In this document: piece by piece, positions 23,982-32,240 of the stretch
Numbering within the stretch: position 1 is the first letter of the stretch
How the letters are laid out: each line of letters begins with the position of its first letter
Assembly: GCF_030553055.1 (NCBI RefSeq)
Contig: NZ_CP130713.1
Coordinates: forward strand, 4,712,001-4,776,000
Source: Streptomyces sp. XD-27
GTDB lineage: Bacteria; Actinomycetota; Actinomycetes; Streptomycetales; Streptomycetaceae
Direction: 5' to 3'
Length of the DNA: 64,000 bases
Notes under the pieces: model-generated
Told to the model about the DNA's origin: nothing
Databases searched by the model: none
What the model saw: the letters and a program-made list of their open reading frames with translations, nothing else
Made by a program: the position numbers and the translations under genes

Positions 23982-24683
23982 CTACGCCGCCGCCAGCGGC
24001 TCCCGGGCGAGACCGGCCCGCCAAGCGATCATGGCGGCACGCACCCGGTTGCCGGTGCCGAGCTTGCAGAACACCGCGCCGACGTGGTCCTTCACCGTCT
24101 CGACACTGATCGACAGCGCCTCCGCGATCTCCCGGTTGGACAGCCCGGCGCCCAGCAGCCCCAGCACCTCGCGCTCCCGGTCCGTCAGCCCGCTCACCAG
24201 AGGATGCGCCGCCGGCCCGGAGCGGTGCGGCGAGGCGCCGACCGGGTGCGCGGGCGCCGCGGCGGCCGCGCGCAGATACCCGGCGACGACGGCCTGGGCG
24301 ATCGGCGGCGAGAAGGCCCAGCCGCCCTCGGCGGCCGCGCGCACCGCGCGGGTCAGCTGCTGCGGATCGCTGTCTTTCAGAAGGAACCCCGCCGCCCCGT
24401 TGGCCAGCGCCTCCTCCACGTACCCGTCGGACTCGAAAGTTGAGAGCATGACAACCGCGGGCGGTTTGGGCAGGGCGCGCAATTGGCACAGCGTGGCGAG
24501 TTCCGAACCCCCTGGTGCGCGCACCCCCAGAAGGACGACATCCGGCCACGCCGACCGCACGAGCGGGACGGCTCGACCACCCGACTCCTCGGCCACGACG
24601 GACAGGTCGTCCTCCGATTCCAGCAACATCCGCAGGCCCGCTCTGAAAAGCATGCCGTCGTCAACCAAGGCAACACGAATCAC
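23982..24683 (-). CDS. Atypical NarL/LuxR response regulator lacking the phosphoacceptor Asp
   Basis: The 233-residue protein has a receiver fold (VALVDDGMLFRAGLRMLLES) and a LuxR-type DNA-binding domain (LTDREREVLGLLGAGLSNRE). The acidic pair (residues 8-9), the Thr in MLSTFES and the Lys in GFLLKDSD are kept. The phosphoacceptor position is Gly 53 in DVVLLGVRAPGG, encoded by GGG, where NarL proteins have Asp. It cannot be phosphorylated in the normal way and may respond to a ligand or act constitutively. It is transcribed away from the small secreted protein gene. Their shared 288-base region holds two similar palindromes that may be its operators. Confidence 0.85.
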   Translation of the reverse strand: MIRVALVDDGMLFRAGLRMLLESEDDLSVVAEESGGRAVPLVRSAWPDVVLLGVRAPGGSELATLCQLRALPKPPAVVMLSTFESDGYVEEALANGAAGFLLKDSDPQQLTRAVRAAAEGGWAFSPPIAQAVVAGYLRAAAAAPAHPVGASPHRSGPAAHPLVSGLTDREREVLGLLGAGLSNREIAEALSISVETVKDHVGAVFCKLGTGNRVRAAMIAWRAGLAREPLAAA

Positions 24684-24971
24684 GTCTGACCTTCCCCCGA
24701 GCGACGTTCCTGTGGCCTAAAGGTACCCGTCACCCCGCTCGCGGAGGCGGGGGGTACCCCCTCTCAGAGGGGGTGGTCGGCGTTACTCATCCCCCGCAGA
24801 GGGGGTGGCGGCCGAGAAGTTCCGACCATGGCGGGGTATTCGCACCGTGCATTTTTGGCCAAGAATCAGACCCCGCGACGTCGGTGTCGTCGGGCTCGAT
24901 CGCAGCGAGCCCGCAGCCGGCGTCGCGGGGCCTTCGTGCCATCACATCACAGACCAACGGGAGACAACTCA
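24684..24971. promoter_or_regulatory. Divergent promoter region with two matched palindromes
   Basis: This region lies between the atypical regulator and the secreted protein gene. A perfect 19-bp palindrome ACCCCCTCTCAGAGGGGGT lies at 24756-24774. A second, imperfect one, ATCCCCCGCAGAGGGGGT, lies at 24789-24806. Their centres are about 32 bases apart, near three helical turns. They share the half AGAGGGGGT and sit closer to the regulator gene. Binding by the regulator is inference. A terminator role for the first palindrome is possible but less likely in a divergent promoter. Confidence 0.55.
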
Positions 24972-25433
24972 ATGCGCAAGCTGTTCGTGGCCGCCGCCTC
25001 GGCCTCGCTGCTCCTGGGCGGCGCCACCCAGGCCATGGCCATCTCCGACCACGGCGAGAGCAAGATCCCCGGCACCGGTGCGATCGTCCAGGCCAACGCC
25101 TGGCACTGCAACGTCTACGCCGACAAGTGCTCGTTCAAGACCTCCTCCAAGGCACTCAAGGGAGGCGCGCACTACAAGGTCGACAAGATCAAGAACGTGG
25201 CCACCGTCAAGGCCAACGGTTGGAACGCGACCATCTCGCTGAGCCCGAGCGGCACCTACGTCAGCGAGAACACCCGCCAGATCGCGTGGACCAACACCAA
25301 GACCTGGGTCGCGGACGTCAGCGGCATCGCCGACCCGGGCGGCGCGTTCAACACCAGCATCACCACCTGCTCCGACGCCAGCGCGTTCAAGAGCGGCTCC
25401 AAGGGGTTCGCCTCGGCGTGCGCCAACGACTGA
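24972..25433 (+). CDS. Small secreted four-cysteine protein of unknown function
   Basis: The 153-residue precursor has a clean Sec signal (MRKLFVAAASASLLLGGATQ, cleavage likely after AMA at residue 23). The mature protein of about 130 residues has four cysteines: a pair in AWHCNVYADKCSF and a pair near the end (TTCSDAS, ASACAND), suggesting two disulfides. It is rich in Lys, Thr, Ser and Asn and probably forms a beta sandwich. I do not recognise the family. GGGAGA precedes the ATG. It faces the atypical regulator gene, which may control it. A hairpin terminator follows. Confidence 0.75.
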   Translation: MRKLFVAAASASLLLGGATQAMAISDHGESKIPGTGAIVQANAWHCNVYADKCSFKTSSKALKGGAHYKVDKIKNVATVKANGWNATISLSPSGTYVSENTRQIAWTNTKTWVADVSGIADPGGAFNTSITTCSDASAFKSGSKGFASACAND

Positions 25434-25504
25434 TCACCGCCGATCCACCGCTGACCGCGGTGGACTGCCGCTGATCACCTGGTCATCCGACCACCGCTGA
25501 GGGC

Positions 25505-25539
25505 GGGGAGCGCCGGAGCGTTCGTCTGCGGCGCTCCCC
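25505..25539 (+). terminator. Hairpin terminator after the secreted protein gene
   Basis: Ten-bp perfect arms (GGGGAGCGCC and complement) with a 15-nt loop. A smaller hairpin (CCACCGC and complement, 25445-25463) lies closer to the stop. Confidence 0.5.
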
Positions 25540-25622
25540 GTGGCCTCATCAAGCGCGTCACGTGCGTCATGCACGTCATACGCGTCGTGCACGTAAGGCA
25601 GCAAGGCACGTAAGGAACACCC

Positions 25623-27326
25623 ATGCCTTCCATGCGAGGACTCCTGCGTCCGCGCTCTGAGCGGCCCATTCCGCGGCGCCGCGCGATGACAGCGGCGGGC
25701 GTCGTACTGGCCGCGCTGTGCGGCACCGTCGGGTACGTCGTCACGCACCCGGACGACGACGCCTCGCAGGTCCCGCACGAAGGTTCGGCGCTGCCCGGCG
25801 CTCTCGACGAGCTGCGCGGCGAGAACGACCTGGTGCGCGGTTCCGCGGCCGACGTCGGGACCGACCCGGCGCTCTATCCCACCGCGTACGGGCGGCAGGA
25901 CGCCACGTCGGCGCGAACGGGCGGTGGGGGCGGCAAGGTGCCCGCGCTCGACTCGGCCGCCCTCGCGACCACGGCCGAGCACGACGCCATCGACACCCCC
26001 GCCTGGCGGGTCTACTACGTCTGCCTCGCCGCCGGTACCGACACGAAGGTCTCCGCCCGCGGCGTGGTGGCCAAGGCGGGCCTGACCCGCAAGGCGGCCG
26101 ATGAGGCGCTCGGCTATCTGCGCGCGCCCGCCAAGGACGACAACCGGCCGACGTCCGTGGCCACCCGCGCCGCCTTCCTGGATGTCGTGCGGTGCCTGGG
26201 CGAGACCGACCGGCTCCCCGACGGGGCCGCCGCCGACCTGGCCCGCGACGCCGCTCGCACCAAGGAACCGATCCCTGTCCTGTATGCCCTCGACGCGTTG
26301 AAGGCGGTCAAGGCGCCCGTGCCGGACCGGCTCTCCGTCGCGCCGGTCTCCGCCTCCGCGCGTACGTCGTGCGACGACCTGTCGGCACAGGAGCGCGCCG
26401 CCCGCGCGCTGCTCGGCGACGCGGCGGCGGACGGCGCCGACGCCGAGGCCGGCAAGGCCGACGTCGAGTGCCTGCGCCGCGGCCTGGCGTCGGAGGACCC
26501 GCAGACCCGCTGGCTGTCGCGGCGTGCCCTGCGGGAAGCCGACGCCGACGGCGGCCTGCCCGCCTCACCCACCGAGTTCACCTCGGACGGCCTGGTCGCG
26601 AAGGCGCCGCGGCAGCTCGGCACGCTGCGCGCCAGCTACCACGCCGCCCGCGCCCTGACCGCCGCGGCCCGCGCGGACGACGTACCGGAATGGCTCATCG
26701 AGGAGTTGAAGCGGCTCGGCTCCGACCCGGAGCTGGAGCAGTCGGACCAGATCGCGCTGGCCCTGGTCTGCCACCGGCTGGAGGCCGACTGCGGGAGCAA
26801 CGCCGAGCGCGGCCGGAAGCAGGCCGAGAGCCTGGCCGTCCCCGGAAAGCTGACCATGGACAACTTCGCCGTCTGGCAGGACGCCATGAAGGTCCGCGCC
26901 GAGTTCGGCCTGGGCTGCCCGAAGACGCGCGTCGCCCTGCCCGGTGCCGGGTCCGGCGCCGCGTCCGGTGCCGCGCCGCGTCAGCGCGCCGACCAGCTCG
27001 ACGCACCGCGGATACGGGCCCTGTACCTCCTCGGCGAAGCGGGCTGCGACAAGCAGGTGAAGGAACTCGCCGGTGACGGTACGGACCTGGTCGGCCAGGC
27101 CCGTACGGCACTGGCCCAGGGCGACCTGGTGACGGCCGCCGACGCGCTCGCCACCGCGGCCAAGCTCGGCGTGAACCTGCCGCAGAAGCAGTGGGACGCG
27201 TTCCGCCCGGCCGTGGAGCGCTACCGGTCGGCTCAGAACCCGGCGCTGTTCAGCCGTGCGCCGGGGCAGGCGGCCAGCGCCGAAGCCACCAGCGCGGGCT
27301 ATGTCGTCATCGCCCTGACAGAGTGA
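25623..27326 (+). CDS. Membrane-anchored extracytoplasmic protein of unknown function
   Basis: The 567-residue protein starts with a basic stretch and a single membrane helix (about residues 22-42, MTAAGVVLAALCGTVGYVV). The rest is extracytoplasmic, Ala-rich and helical, with several cysteines spread as likely disulfide pairs (YYVCLAAG, VVRCLGETD, RTSCDDLS, VECLRRG, LVCHRLEADCGS, LGCPKTR, EAGCDKQ). I recognise no family. The stop touches or overlaps the start of an ABC ATPase gene, followed by an FtsX-like permease. It is probably the extracytoplasmic partner of that transporter. Two copies of GCACGTAAGG precede the start. Confidence 0.7.
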   Translation: MPSMRGLLRPRSERPIPRRRAMTAAGVVLAALCGTVGYVVTHPDDDASQVPHEGSALPGALDELRGENDLVRGSAADVGTDPALYPTAYGRQDATSARTGGGGGKVPALDSAALATTAEHDAIDTPAWRVYYVCLAAGTDTKVSARGVVAKAGLTRKAADEALGYLRAPAKDDNRPTSVATRAAFLDVVRCLGETDRLPDGAAADLARDAARTKEPIPVLYALDALKAVKAPVPDRLSVAPVSASARTSCDDLSAQERAARALLGDAAADGADAEAGKADVECLRRGLASEDPQTRWLSRRALREADADGGLPASPTEFTSDGLVAKAPRQLGTLRASYHAARALTAAARADDVPEWLIEELKRLGSDPELEQSDQIALALVCHRLEADCGSNAERGRKQAESLAVPGKLTMDNFAVWQDAMKVRAEFGLGCPKTRVALPGAGSGAASGAAPRQRADQLDAPRIRALYLLGEAGCDKQVKELAGDGTDLVGQARTALAQGDLVTAADALATAAKLGVNLPQKQWDAFRPAVERYRSAQNPALFSRAPGQAASAEATSAGYVVIALTE

Positions 27327-27346
27327 GAAAGGTTTCTCCAGCCGCC

Positions 27347-28210
27347 ATGCCCGCGACTACGCCCGCAGCCCAGCCCGCGACCGTGCCCGCCGCACCGGTG
27401 ATCGACGCCCGGGACCTCGCCTATCGCTACCCGTCGGACGCCGGTCTGCACGGTGCCGACCTCCTCGTACGGCCCGGGGACATGATCGCGATCACCGGCC
27501 CTTCGGGATCGGGCAAGAGCACCCTGCTCGCCCTCCTCGGCATGATCCTCGCCCCGCGCTCCGGCACGCTGCGGATCGCCGGGCGCGACGTCGCCGAGCT
27601 GTCGCCGCGCGAGCGCGACGCCCTGCGGGCGGACTCGGTGGGCATCGTGCTCCAGGACCTGGGGCTGCTGCCGTTTCTCAACGCGTGGCAGAACGTCGCC
27701 GCCGCCTTCGGACCCCGGTTCTCCCGGCACGAGGAGGAGGCGCGGGACATGCTCGCCCGCCTCGGCCTCGGCGACCTCGCGGACGCGCCCGCCACCGAGC
27801 TGTCGGGCGGCCAGCGGCAGCGCGTCGCCATCGCCCGCGCGGCGGTGAAGCGGCCCGCGATCGTTCTCGCCGACGAGCCCACCGCCAGCCTGGACGACGC
27901 CAACGCCACCGCTGTCCTGGACGCCCTCACCGCGGCGGCCGAGGGCGGTGCCGCGGTCCTGCTGGCCACCCACGACGCCCGGGCCGCGGCGGCGTGCGCG
28001 CGACAACTGCGCCTGGTGGACGGCCGCCTGGAATCCGGCCCGGAAGAGGCCGAACCGAACGGCGCGCAGCCGGGCGGCGACGTGAACCCCGACGGCGACG
28101 ACGCGCACCACGGCGACGACGCGCACCACGGCGATGACGCGCTCAACGGCGACGACGCGCACCACGGCGACGACGCGCTCAACGGCGGCGACGCCGGAAA
28201 GGAGTCCTGA
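27347..28210 (+). CDS. MacB/LolD-type ABC ATPase with His/Asp repeat tail
   Basis: The ATPase of an FtsX-type ABC system has Walker A TGPSGSGKSTL, signature ELSGGQRQRVAIARA, Walker B IVLADEPTASLD and an H-loop in LLATHDARA. The 287-residue protein ends in a tail of about 50 residues encoded by five copies of an 18-bp unit (GDDAHH or GDDALN), rich in His and Asp and possibly metal-binding. An alternative GTG at 27323 overlaps the upstream stop and would add eight residues. The ATG was chosen for its GAGAAAGG upstream, but the choice is not firm. The permease follows two bases after the stop. Confidence 0.87.
   Translation: MPATTPAAQPATVPAAPVIDARDLAYRYPSDAGLHGADLLVRPGDMIAITGPSGSGKSTLLALLGMILAPRSGTLRIAGRDVAELSPRERDALRADSVGIVLQDLGLLPFLNAWQNVAAAFGPRFSRHEEEARDMLARLGLGDLADAPATELSGGQRQRVAIARAAVKRPAIVLADEPTASLDDANATAVLDALTAAAEGGAAVLLATHDARAAAACARQLRLVDGRLESGPEEAEPNGAQPGGDVNPDGDDAHHGDDAHHGDDALNGDDAHHGDDALNGGDAGKES
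28094..28183 (+). repeat. Five tandem copies of an 18-bp coding repeat
   Basis: Units begin GGCGACGACGCGCACCAC or the variant ending CTCAAC. They lie head to tail within the 3' end of the ABC ATPase gene and keep the frame. Variant order is HH, HH, LN, HH, LN, and a partial sixth unit follows. Confidence 0.95.
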
Positions 28211-28212
28211 CC

Positions 28213-29427
28213 ATGTGGCGCTGGAGTTGGCACACCTGGCGGCGCGCGGGCCTCTCGCTTCGCGGCACGGCCCCGCTGCTCGCCGCCATGACCGCGCTCC
28301 TCGCGCTGTGCGCGGGCACGGCGGCCGGTGCCGCCGCCGCCGTCGAGCGCGATGTCCTCACCACCGGTGGCCTCACTCAGATCGAGCTCGCCTCCTTCGA
28401 AGGCAGCGACTCCGTACGGAAGTTGAGCACGGCGAACCTCCGTGAGGCGGCGAAGGTCCCCGGCGTGACACGGGTCAGCGCCGACTACGTCTCCTCCATC
28501 CACACCGCCGACAGCGCCGAGAAGGCCCCGACCTTCCTGCTCCAGACCCACACGCTCGGTCTGGAGGACGACCTGCCGATGGTCAAGGGCGAGCTGCCGC
28601 GCGACCGGAAGCTGAAGCCGGGTCAGGTGATCCTGCCGAAGACATCCCAGGGCGTCGACTACTCCGCTTACGTCGGCCGGACGCTCCCGGCCGCCTATAC
28701 CAAGGCCACCGGCCCGGACTCGGGCTCCAGCGCGGAGATGAACCTCAAGGTCGTGGGCGTCTACGACCCGAGCTGGCAGGCGGACGGGCCGGACGCCGCC
28801 TATCTCGCGGAGGACACCGCCGCCGCGCTCGCCGCGGCCCGGAGCATGCAGCCGGCCGACAAGTACAAGGCGACCGAGGGCGCGCAGTCCGCCATCGTGG
28901 CCGTGACCCGCCAGAACCAGGTGCGCGAGGTGACCGCGGCGCTGCAGAAGCTGGACTTCTCGGCTTCGCCGGTGTCCGACCGGGTGCGCAATCTGCCGGG
29001 GCTGTTCGGCGCGGCGGACCTGGTCGCGCGGTGGGCCGTGGTGCTGCTCGCGGCCATAGCCGTGGCCATCGGGGCGGTCCGGGCCAAGGACAGCGTGCGC
29101 TCGCGGCTCGGCCAGTTCGCCGTGCTGCGGGTGCTCGGCGCGGGCGTGCGCGACCTCAAGGGCGTACTGCTCGGCGAGAGCCTGCTCACCGGCGCCGTCG
29201 CCGCACTGACCGGTGCCGTCGCCGGCGTCGCCGGCTCCGCGCTGCTCAGTGGGCAGTTCAGCGACCTGCTCGGGTTGCCGGTGTCCGCCGCCGATGCCGT
29301 CCCCGGCCCCGGCTGGTTGGTCCTCGCCCTTCTGCTGCCCGCCGCGGGCCTCCTCGCGGGAACCTGGCTGGGCGCGCGGTTCGCGCTGCGGGAGGACCCG
29401 TACCTGGTCGTCCGCCGGCACGGCTAG
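28213..29427 (+). CDS. FtsX-like ABC permease
   Basis: The 404-residue protein has one N-terminal helix (about residues 20-45) and a large extracytoplasmic domain of about 220 residues. Three C-terminal helices follow (ARWAVVLLAAIAVAIGAV, a second near TGAVAALTGAVAGVAG, and a third near LVLALLLPAAGLLAG). This is the FtsX/MacB layout, used for mechanotransmission or export from the outer leaflet rather than uptake. It follows its ATPase after two bases, with AAGGAG upstream. With the 567-residue anchored protein it makes a three-gene envelope unit of unknown substrate. Confidence 0.85.
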   Translation: MWRWSWHTWRRAGLSLRGTAPLLAAMTALLALCAGTAAGAAAAVERDVLTTGGLTQIELASFEGSDSVRKLSTANLREAAKVPGVTRVSADYVSSIHTADSAEKAPTFLLQTHTLGLEDDLPMVKGELPRDRKLKPGQVILPKTSQGVDYSAYVGRTLPAAYTKATGPDSGSSAEMNLKVVGVYDPSWQADGPDAAYLAEDTAAALAAARSMQPADKYKATEGAQSAIVAVTRQNQVREVTAALQKLDFSASPVSDRVRNLPGLFGAADLVARWAVVLLAAIAVAIGAVRAKDSVRSRLGQFAVLRVLGAGVRDLKGVLLGESLLTGAVAALTGAVAGVAGSALLSGQFSDLLGLPVSAADAVPGPGWLVLALLLPAAGLLAGTWLGARFALREDPYLVVRRHG

Positions 29428-29447
29428 GCCGAGGCCAAGCCGCCGGG

Positions 29448-30803
29448 TCACCCCCACCACGGAAGCTCCGCCGTCACCGTGGTGGGTCCGCCCGGCGGCG
29501 AGACGACGACCAGGAGGCCGTCCACCGCGTCCAGCCGCTCGGCGAGCCCGGCCAGTCCGGACCCCTGACCGGTCCCGGCGCCCCCCTGCCCGTCGTCCGT
29601 GACCTGGAGCATCATCCGGTCCTCCGACCGCCACACGTCCACTGCCGCGCGGTGCGCCCCGCTGTGCGCCCCGCTGTGCTTGCTGATGTTCTGCAGCAGC
29701 TCGGAGACGGTGAAGTAGGCGATGCCCTCGATCGCCGGGGCAGGCCGCGCGGGCAGGTCCACGACCACCGTCACCGGCACGGTGCAGCGTGCCGCCAGGG
29801 CCGAGAGCGCCGGGCCCAGGCCGCGGTCGGTGAGGATGGCGGGGTGGATGCCGCGGGCGAGGTCGCGGAGTTCCTGGAGGGCGAGTTTCACCTCGCCGTG
29901 GGCCTCGTCGACCATGCGGGCGGCGGCGTCGGGGTCTTCCAGGAGCTTCTCCTTGGCCAGGCCCAGGTCCATGGCGAGGGCGACGAGCCGGGCCTGAGCG
30001 CCGTCGTGGAGGTCGCGTTCGATGCGGCGCAGGTCGGCGGCGGCGGTGTCGACCACCGTCCCCCGGTCCGACTCCAGCTCCCACACCCGCGTCTCCAACC
30101 GCGACGGACCGAGCAGCGCCGACACCAGCAGCCGGTCGACGGAGGCCAGCCCCCGGATCAGCCAGGGCGCGGCCAGCACGATCAGCACTCCGATGGCGCT
30201 GGTGGCCGCGACCTCGAACGGCGTGTCGATGTAGAAGCTGCGGTCCTTGCCGTCGTCGAAGAGCTGGATGCCGGGCGCGTCGGTGTACCGGGGTATGACC
30301 CAGTGCCACAGCGGATAGGTCAGTGTCGCCCAGCCGTACACCCAGAACGTCAACGCGACGACGAAGGCGAAGACGGCCCACGGGAAGTGGACGATCGCGT
30401 ACAGCGCGTGCCGCCACGACGTGCCGCTCTTGAGCAGCGCGCCGACCCAGGCGATCAGGCCGCTCTTGCCGCTCCGTCGCCTCCGGGACCCGACCGGCTC
30501 CGGTTCGGCCACCCGCACCCGCAGCAGGGCGCGGGCGCGGGCCCGCTCCACCACCCCCAGCCCCCGGCAGCCCGCGAGCGCGGCGCCGAGCACCGGCACG
30601 CCCAGGAAGGTGATCAGCAGCCCCACGCCCAGCGAGAGCATCGCGACGGCGTAGACGAAGGTCAGGACCGCCATCGGAAGACTGAGCAGGAGATAGAGGA
30701 ACTCACGCCAGGTACGGCCATCGAAGGGGGCGCGCAGCGCCGCGGGAACCGCACGGCTCCGGGCCTCCGAGCCGTATCCGTAGTCGCTCGATCCGCTGGC
30801 CAT
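29448..30803 (-). CDS. Sensor histidine kinase (HisKA_3 type), copy 1
   Basis: The 451-residue kinase has a membrane sensor region with about four helices in two pairs (LLLSLPMAVLTFVYAVAMLS and later HFPWAVFAFVVALTFWVYGW). The dimerisation and phosphoacceptor motif [20 protein letters not shown] and an ATPase domain ([28 protein letters not shown]) follow. It is a paralogue of the next kinase and shares a 271-bp block with it at 268 of 271 positions. After KHSGAH it has an extra four-codon duplication. No regulator gene is adjacent. ATG at 30803 was chosen because it starts the cytosolic lead; GGAGG lies 12 bases upstream. Confidence 0.88.
   Translation of the reverse strand: MASGSSDYGYGSEARSRAVPAALRAPFDGRTWREFLYLLLSLPMAVLTFVYAVAMLSLGVGLLITFLGVPVLGAALAGCRGLGVVERARARALLRVRVAEPEPVGSRRRRSGKSGLIAWVGALLKSGTSWRHALYAIVHFPWAVFAFVVALTFWVYGWATLTYPLWHWVIPRYTDAPGIQLFDDGKDRSFYIDTPFEVAATSAIGVLIVLAAPWLIRGLASVDRLLVSALLGPSRLETRVWELESDRGTVVDTAAADLRRIERDLHDGAQARLVALAMDLGLAKEKLLEDPDAAARMVDEAHGEVKLALQELRDLARGIHPAILTDRGLGPALSALAARCTVPVTVVVDLPARPAPAIEGIAYFTVSELLQNISKHSGAHSGAHRAAVDVWRSEDRMMLQVTDDGQGGAGTGQGSGLAGLAERLDAVDGLLVVVSPPGGPTTVTAELPWWG
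29809..30079 (-). repeat. 271-bp block near-identical to 31372-31642 (copy in kinase 1)
   Basis: I aligned this stretch by eye with 31372-31642. It runs without gaps and differs at only three bases, all within seven bases of each other. It covers the phosphoacceptor helix region of both kinase genes. Sequence on both sides diverges much more, which points to recent gene conversion. Confidence 0.9.
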
Positions 30804-30992
30804 CGCTTCGTCCGTCCTCCACGTATGCAGGGCTGCCGGCGCACCGGGGTACGTCACCGGGGCTACGTCACCGAGTGCGCCGCAGGACACCGGGGACTTC
30901 CGGCTCCGTAACTCAAGGTTCTCGGACGGGGACCGGCCGGACCATGCGGCAGGTGGGAGTCTTCATAGGGGGGTTAGCCCCACCCTCGCAGG

Positions 30993-32240
30993 TCAGCGCC
31001 GGTGTGCGGCAGGCTCGGGCCCCCGGTCCCGCCAGGGCAGCTCGGCGGTGACCGCCGTCGGCCCGCCCGCAGGGGAGTCGACGACGAACAACCCGTCGAC
31101 CGAGCCCAGCCGCTCCGCCAGCCCCGCGAGCCCGCTGCCGCCCGTCGTGGTGGCGCCGCCCCGCCCGTCGTCCCGTACCTGGATCAGCAGCCGGTCCTTG
31201 GCCCGCCACAGTTCCACGGAGGCGGACTTCGCCCCGCTGTGCTTGCTGATGTTCTGCAGCAGCTCGGAGACGGTGAAGTAGGCGATGCCCTCGATCGCGG
31301 GCGCCGGGCGGGCCGCGAGGTCGACCGAGACCGCCACCGGGACGGTGCAGCGTGTGGCGACCGAGGACAGTGCCGGGCCCAGGCCGCGGTCGGTGAGGAT
31401 GGCGGGGTGGATGCCGCGGGCGAGGTCGCGGAGTTCCTGGAGGGCGAGTTTCACCTCGCCGTGGGCCTCGTCGACCATGCGGGCGGCGGCGTCGGGGTCT
31501 TCCAGGAGCTTCTCCTTGGCCAGGCCGAGACCCATGGCGAGGGCGACGAGCCGGGCCTGAGCGCCGTCGTGGAGGTCGCGTTCGATGCGGCGCAGGTCGG
31601 CGGCGGCGGTGTCGACCACCGTCCCCCGGTCCGACTCCAGCTGGGCGATCCGCCGCTCCAGCTCGTCGGACGGCGAGAGCAGCCCGCGCACCATCGCCCG
31701 GTCCACGTTGGTCAGCGCGCGGGCGACCCACGGAAGTACTGGCCACAGGACAAACAGCCCCGTCACGGTGATCGTGAAAGTCGCCACGCCCCACGGCAGC
31801 CGGATGACGGCGTACAGGGTGCTCCGCCAGGCCACCGGGTCCTTCAGGCTCGCCCACAGCCAGGGGAAGAAGCCCCCGTATCCGCGGTGCGGCAGCGGAC
31901 TCGGCTCGTCCACGTCCACGAGCAGGAGCGCTCGGGCCCGCCGCCGTTCGAACGCGCCGAGCAGTCGGGCACCGCCCAGCCCCAGCGCGACCAGCGGCAG
32001 GCCGATCACCGTAAGGGAGAGCCCCACGCTCGGAAACAGCCATACGCACACATAGACGAAGCCGACGAGCGCCACCGGCAGATTGGCGAGGAGGTGCGCG
32101 ATCTCCCGCCAGCTCTGCGCGGGCAGCGCGAGCGCGGGCGGTCTCGGCAGCCGGTCGGCGGCGCTCTCACCGCGACTGTCGCTGGGAGCTTCTCCGGGTG
32201 TTCTGCCGGTGGTCCTGGGGGAATGGGCGCGGGCGGTCAT
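30993..32240 (-). CDS. Sensor histidine kinase (HisKA_3 type), copy 2
   Basis: The 415-residue kinase resembles copy 1. It has a membrane sensor region ([20 protein letters not shown] and a second pair near [20 protein letters not shown]), the motif [20 protein letters not shown], and an ATPase domain with [19 protein letters not shown] and [11 protein letters not shown]. It is transcribed in the same direction as copy 1, 189 bases upstream of it, and divergently from nuoA2. No clear ribosome site precedes the chosen ATG, so the start is uncertain; an upstream ATG in frame would add 43 residues. Confidence 0.86.
   Translation of the reverse strand: MTARAHSPRTTGRTPGEAPSDSRGESAADRLPRPPALALPAQSWREIAHLLANLPVALVGFVYVCVWLFPSVGLSLTVIGLPLVALGLGGARLLGAFERRRARALLLVDVDEPSPLPHRGYGGFFPWLWASLKDPVAWRSTLYAVIRLPWGVATFTITVTGLFVLWPVLPWVARALTNVDRAMVRGLLSPSDELERRIAQLESDRGTVVDTAAADLRRIERDLHDGAQARLVALAMGLGLAKEKLLEDPDAAARMVDEAHGEVKLALQELRDLARGIHPAILTDRGLGPALSSVATRCTVPVAVSVDLAARPAPAIEGIAYFTVSELLQNISKHSGAKSASVELWRAKDRLLIQVRDDGRGGATTTGGSGLAGLAERLGSVDGLFVVDSPAGGPTAVTAELPWRDRGPEPAAHRR
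31372..31642 (-). repeat. 271-bp block near-identical to 29809-30079 (copy in kinase 2)
   Basis: Partner of the block in the neighbouring kinase gene, displaced by 1563 bases. A second shared stretch of about 67 bases (31231-31297, matching 29668-29734) lies in the ATPase-domain part at the same offset. Confidence 0.9.

Noticed and set aside
24756..24774. Simple terminator for the atypical regulator gene
   Set aside because: It lies upstream of that gene's start, in a divergent promoter region, and has a related partner palindrome; an operator fits better.
28094..28183. CRISPR or non-coding satellite repeat
   Set aside because: The units are 18 bp, in frame and inside the ABC ATPase gene, with no spacers.
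29448..32240. Recent whole-gene duplication of the kinases
   Set aside because: Only the central block is nearly identical; sensor domains and flanks differ strongly, so exchange within older paralogues fits better.
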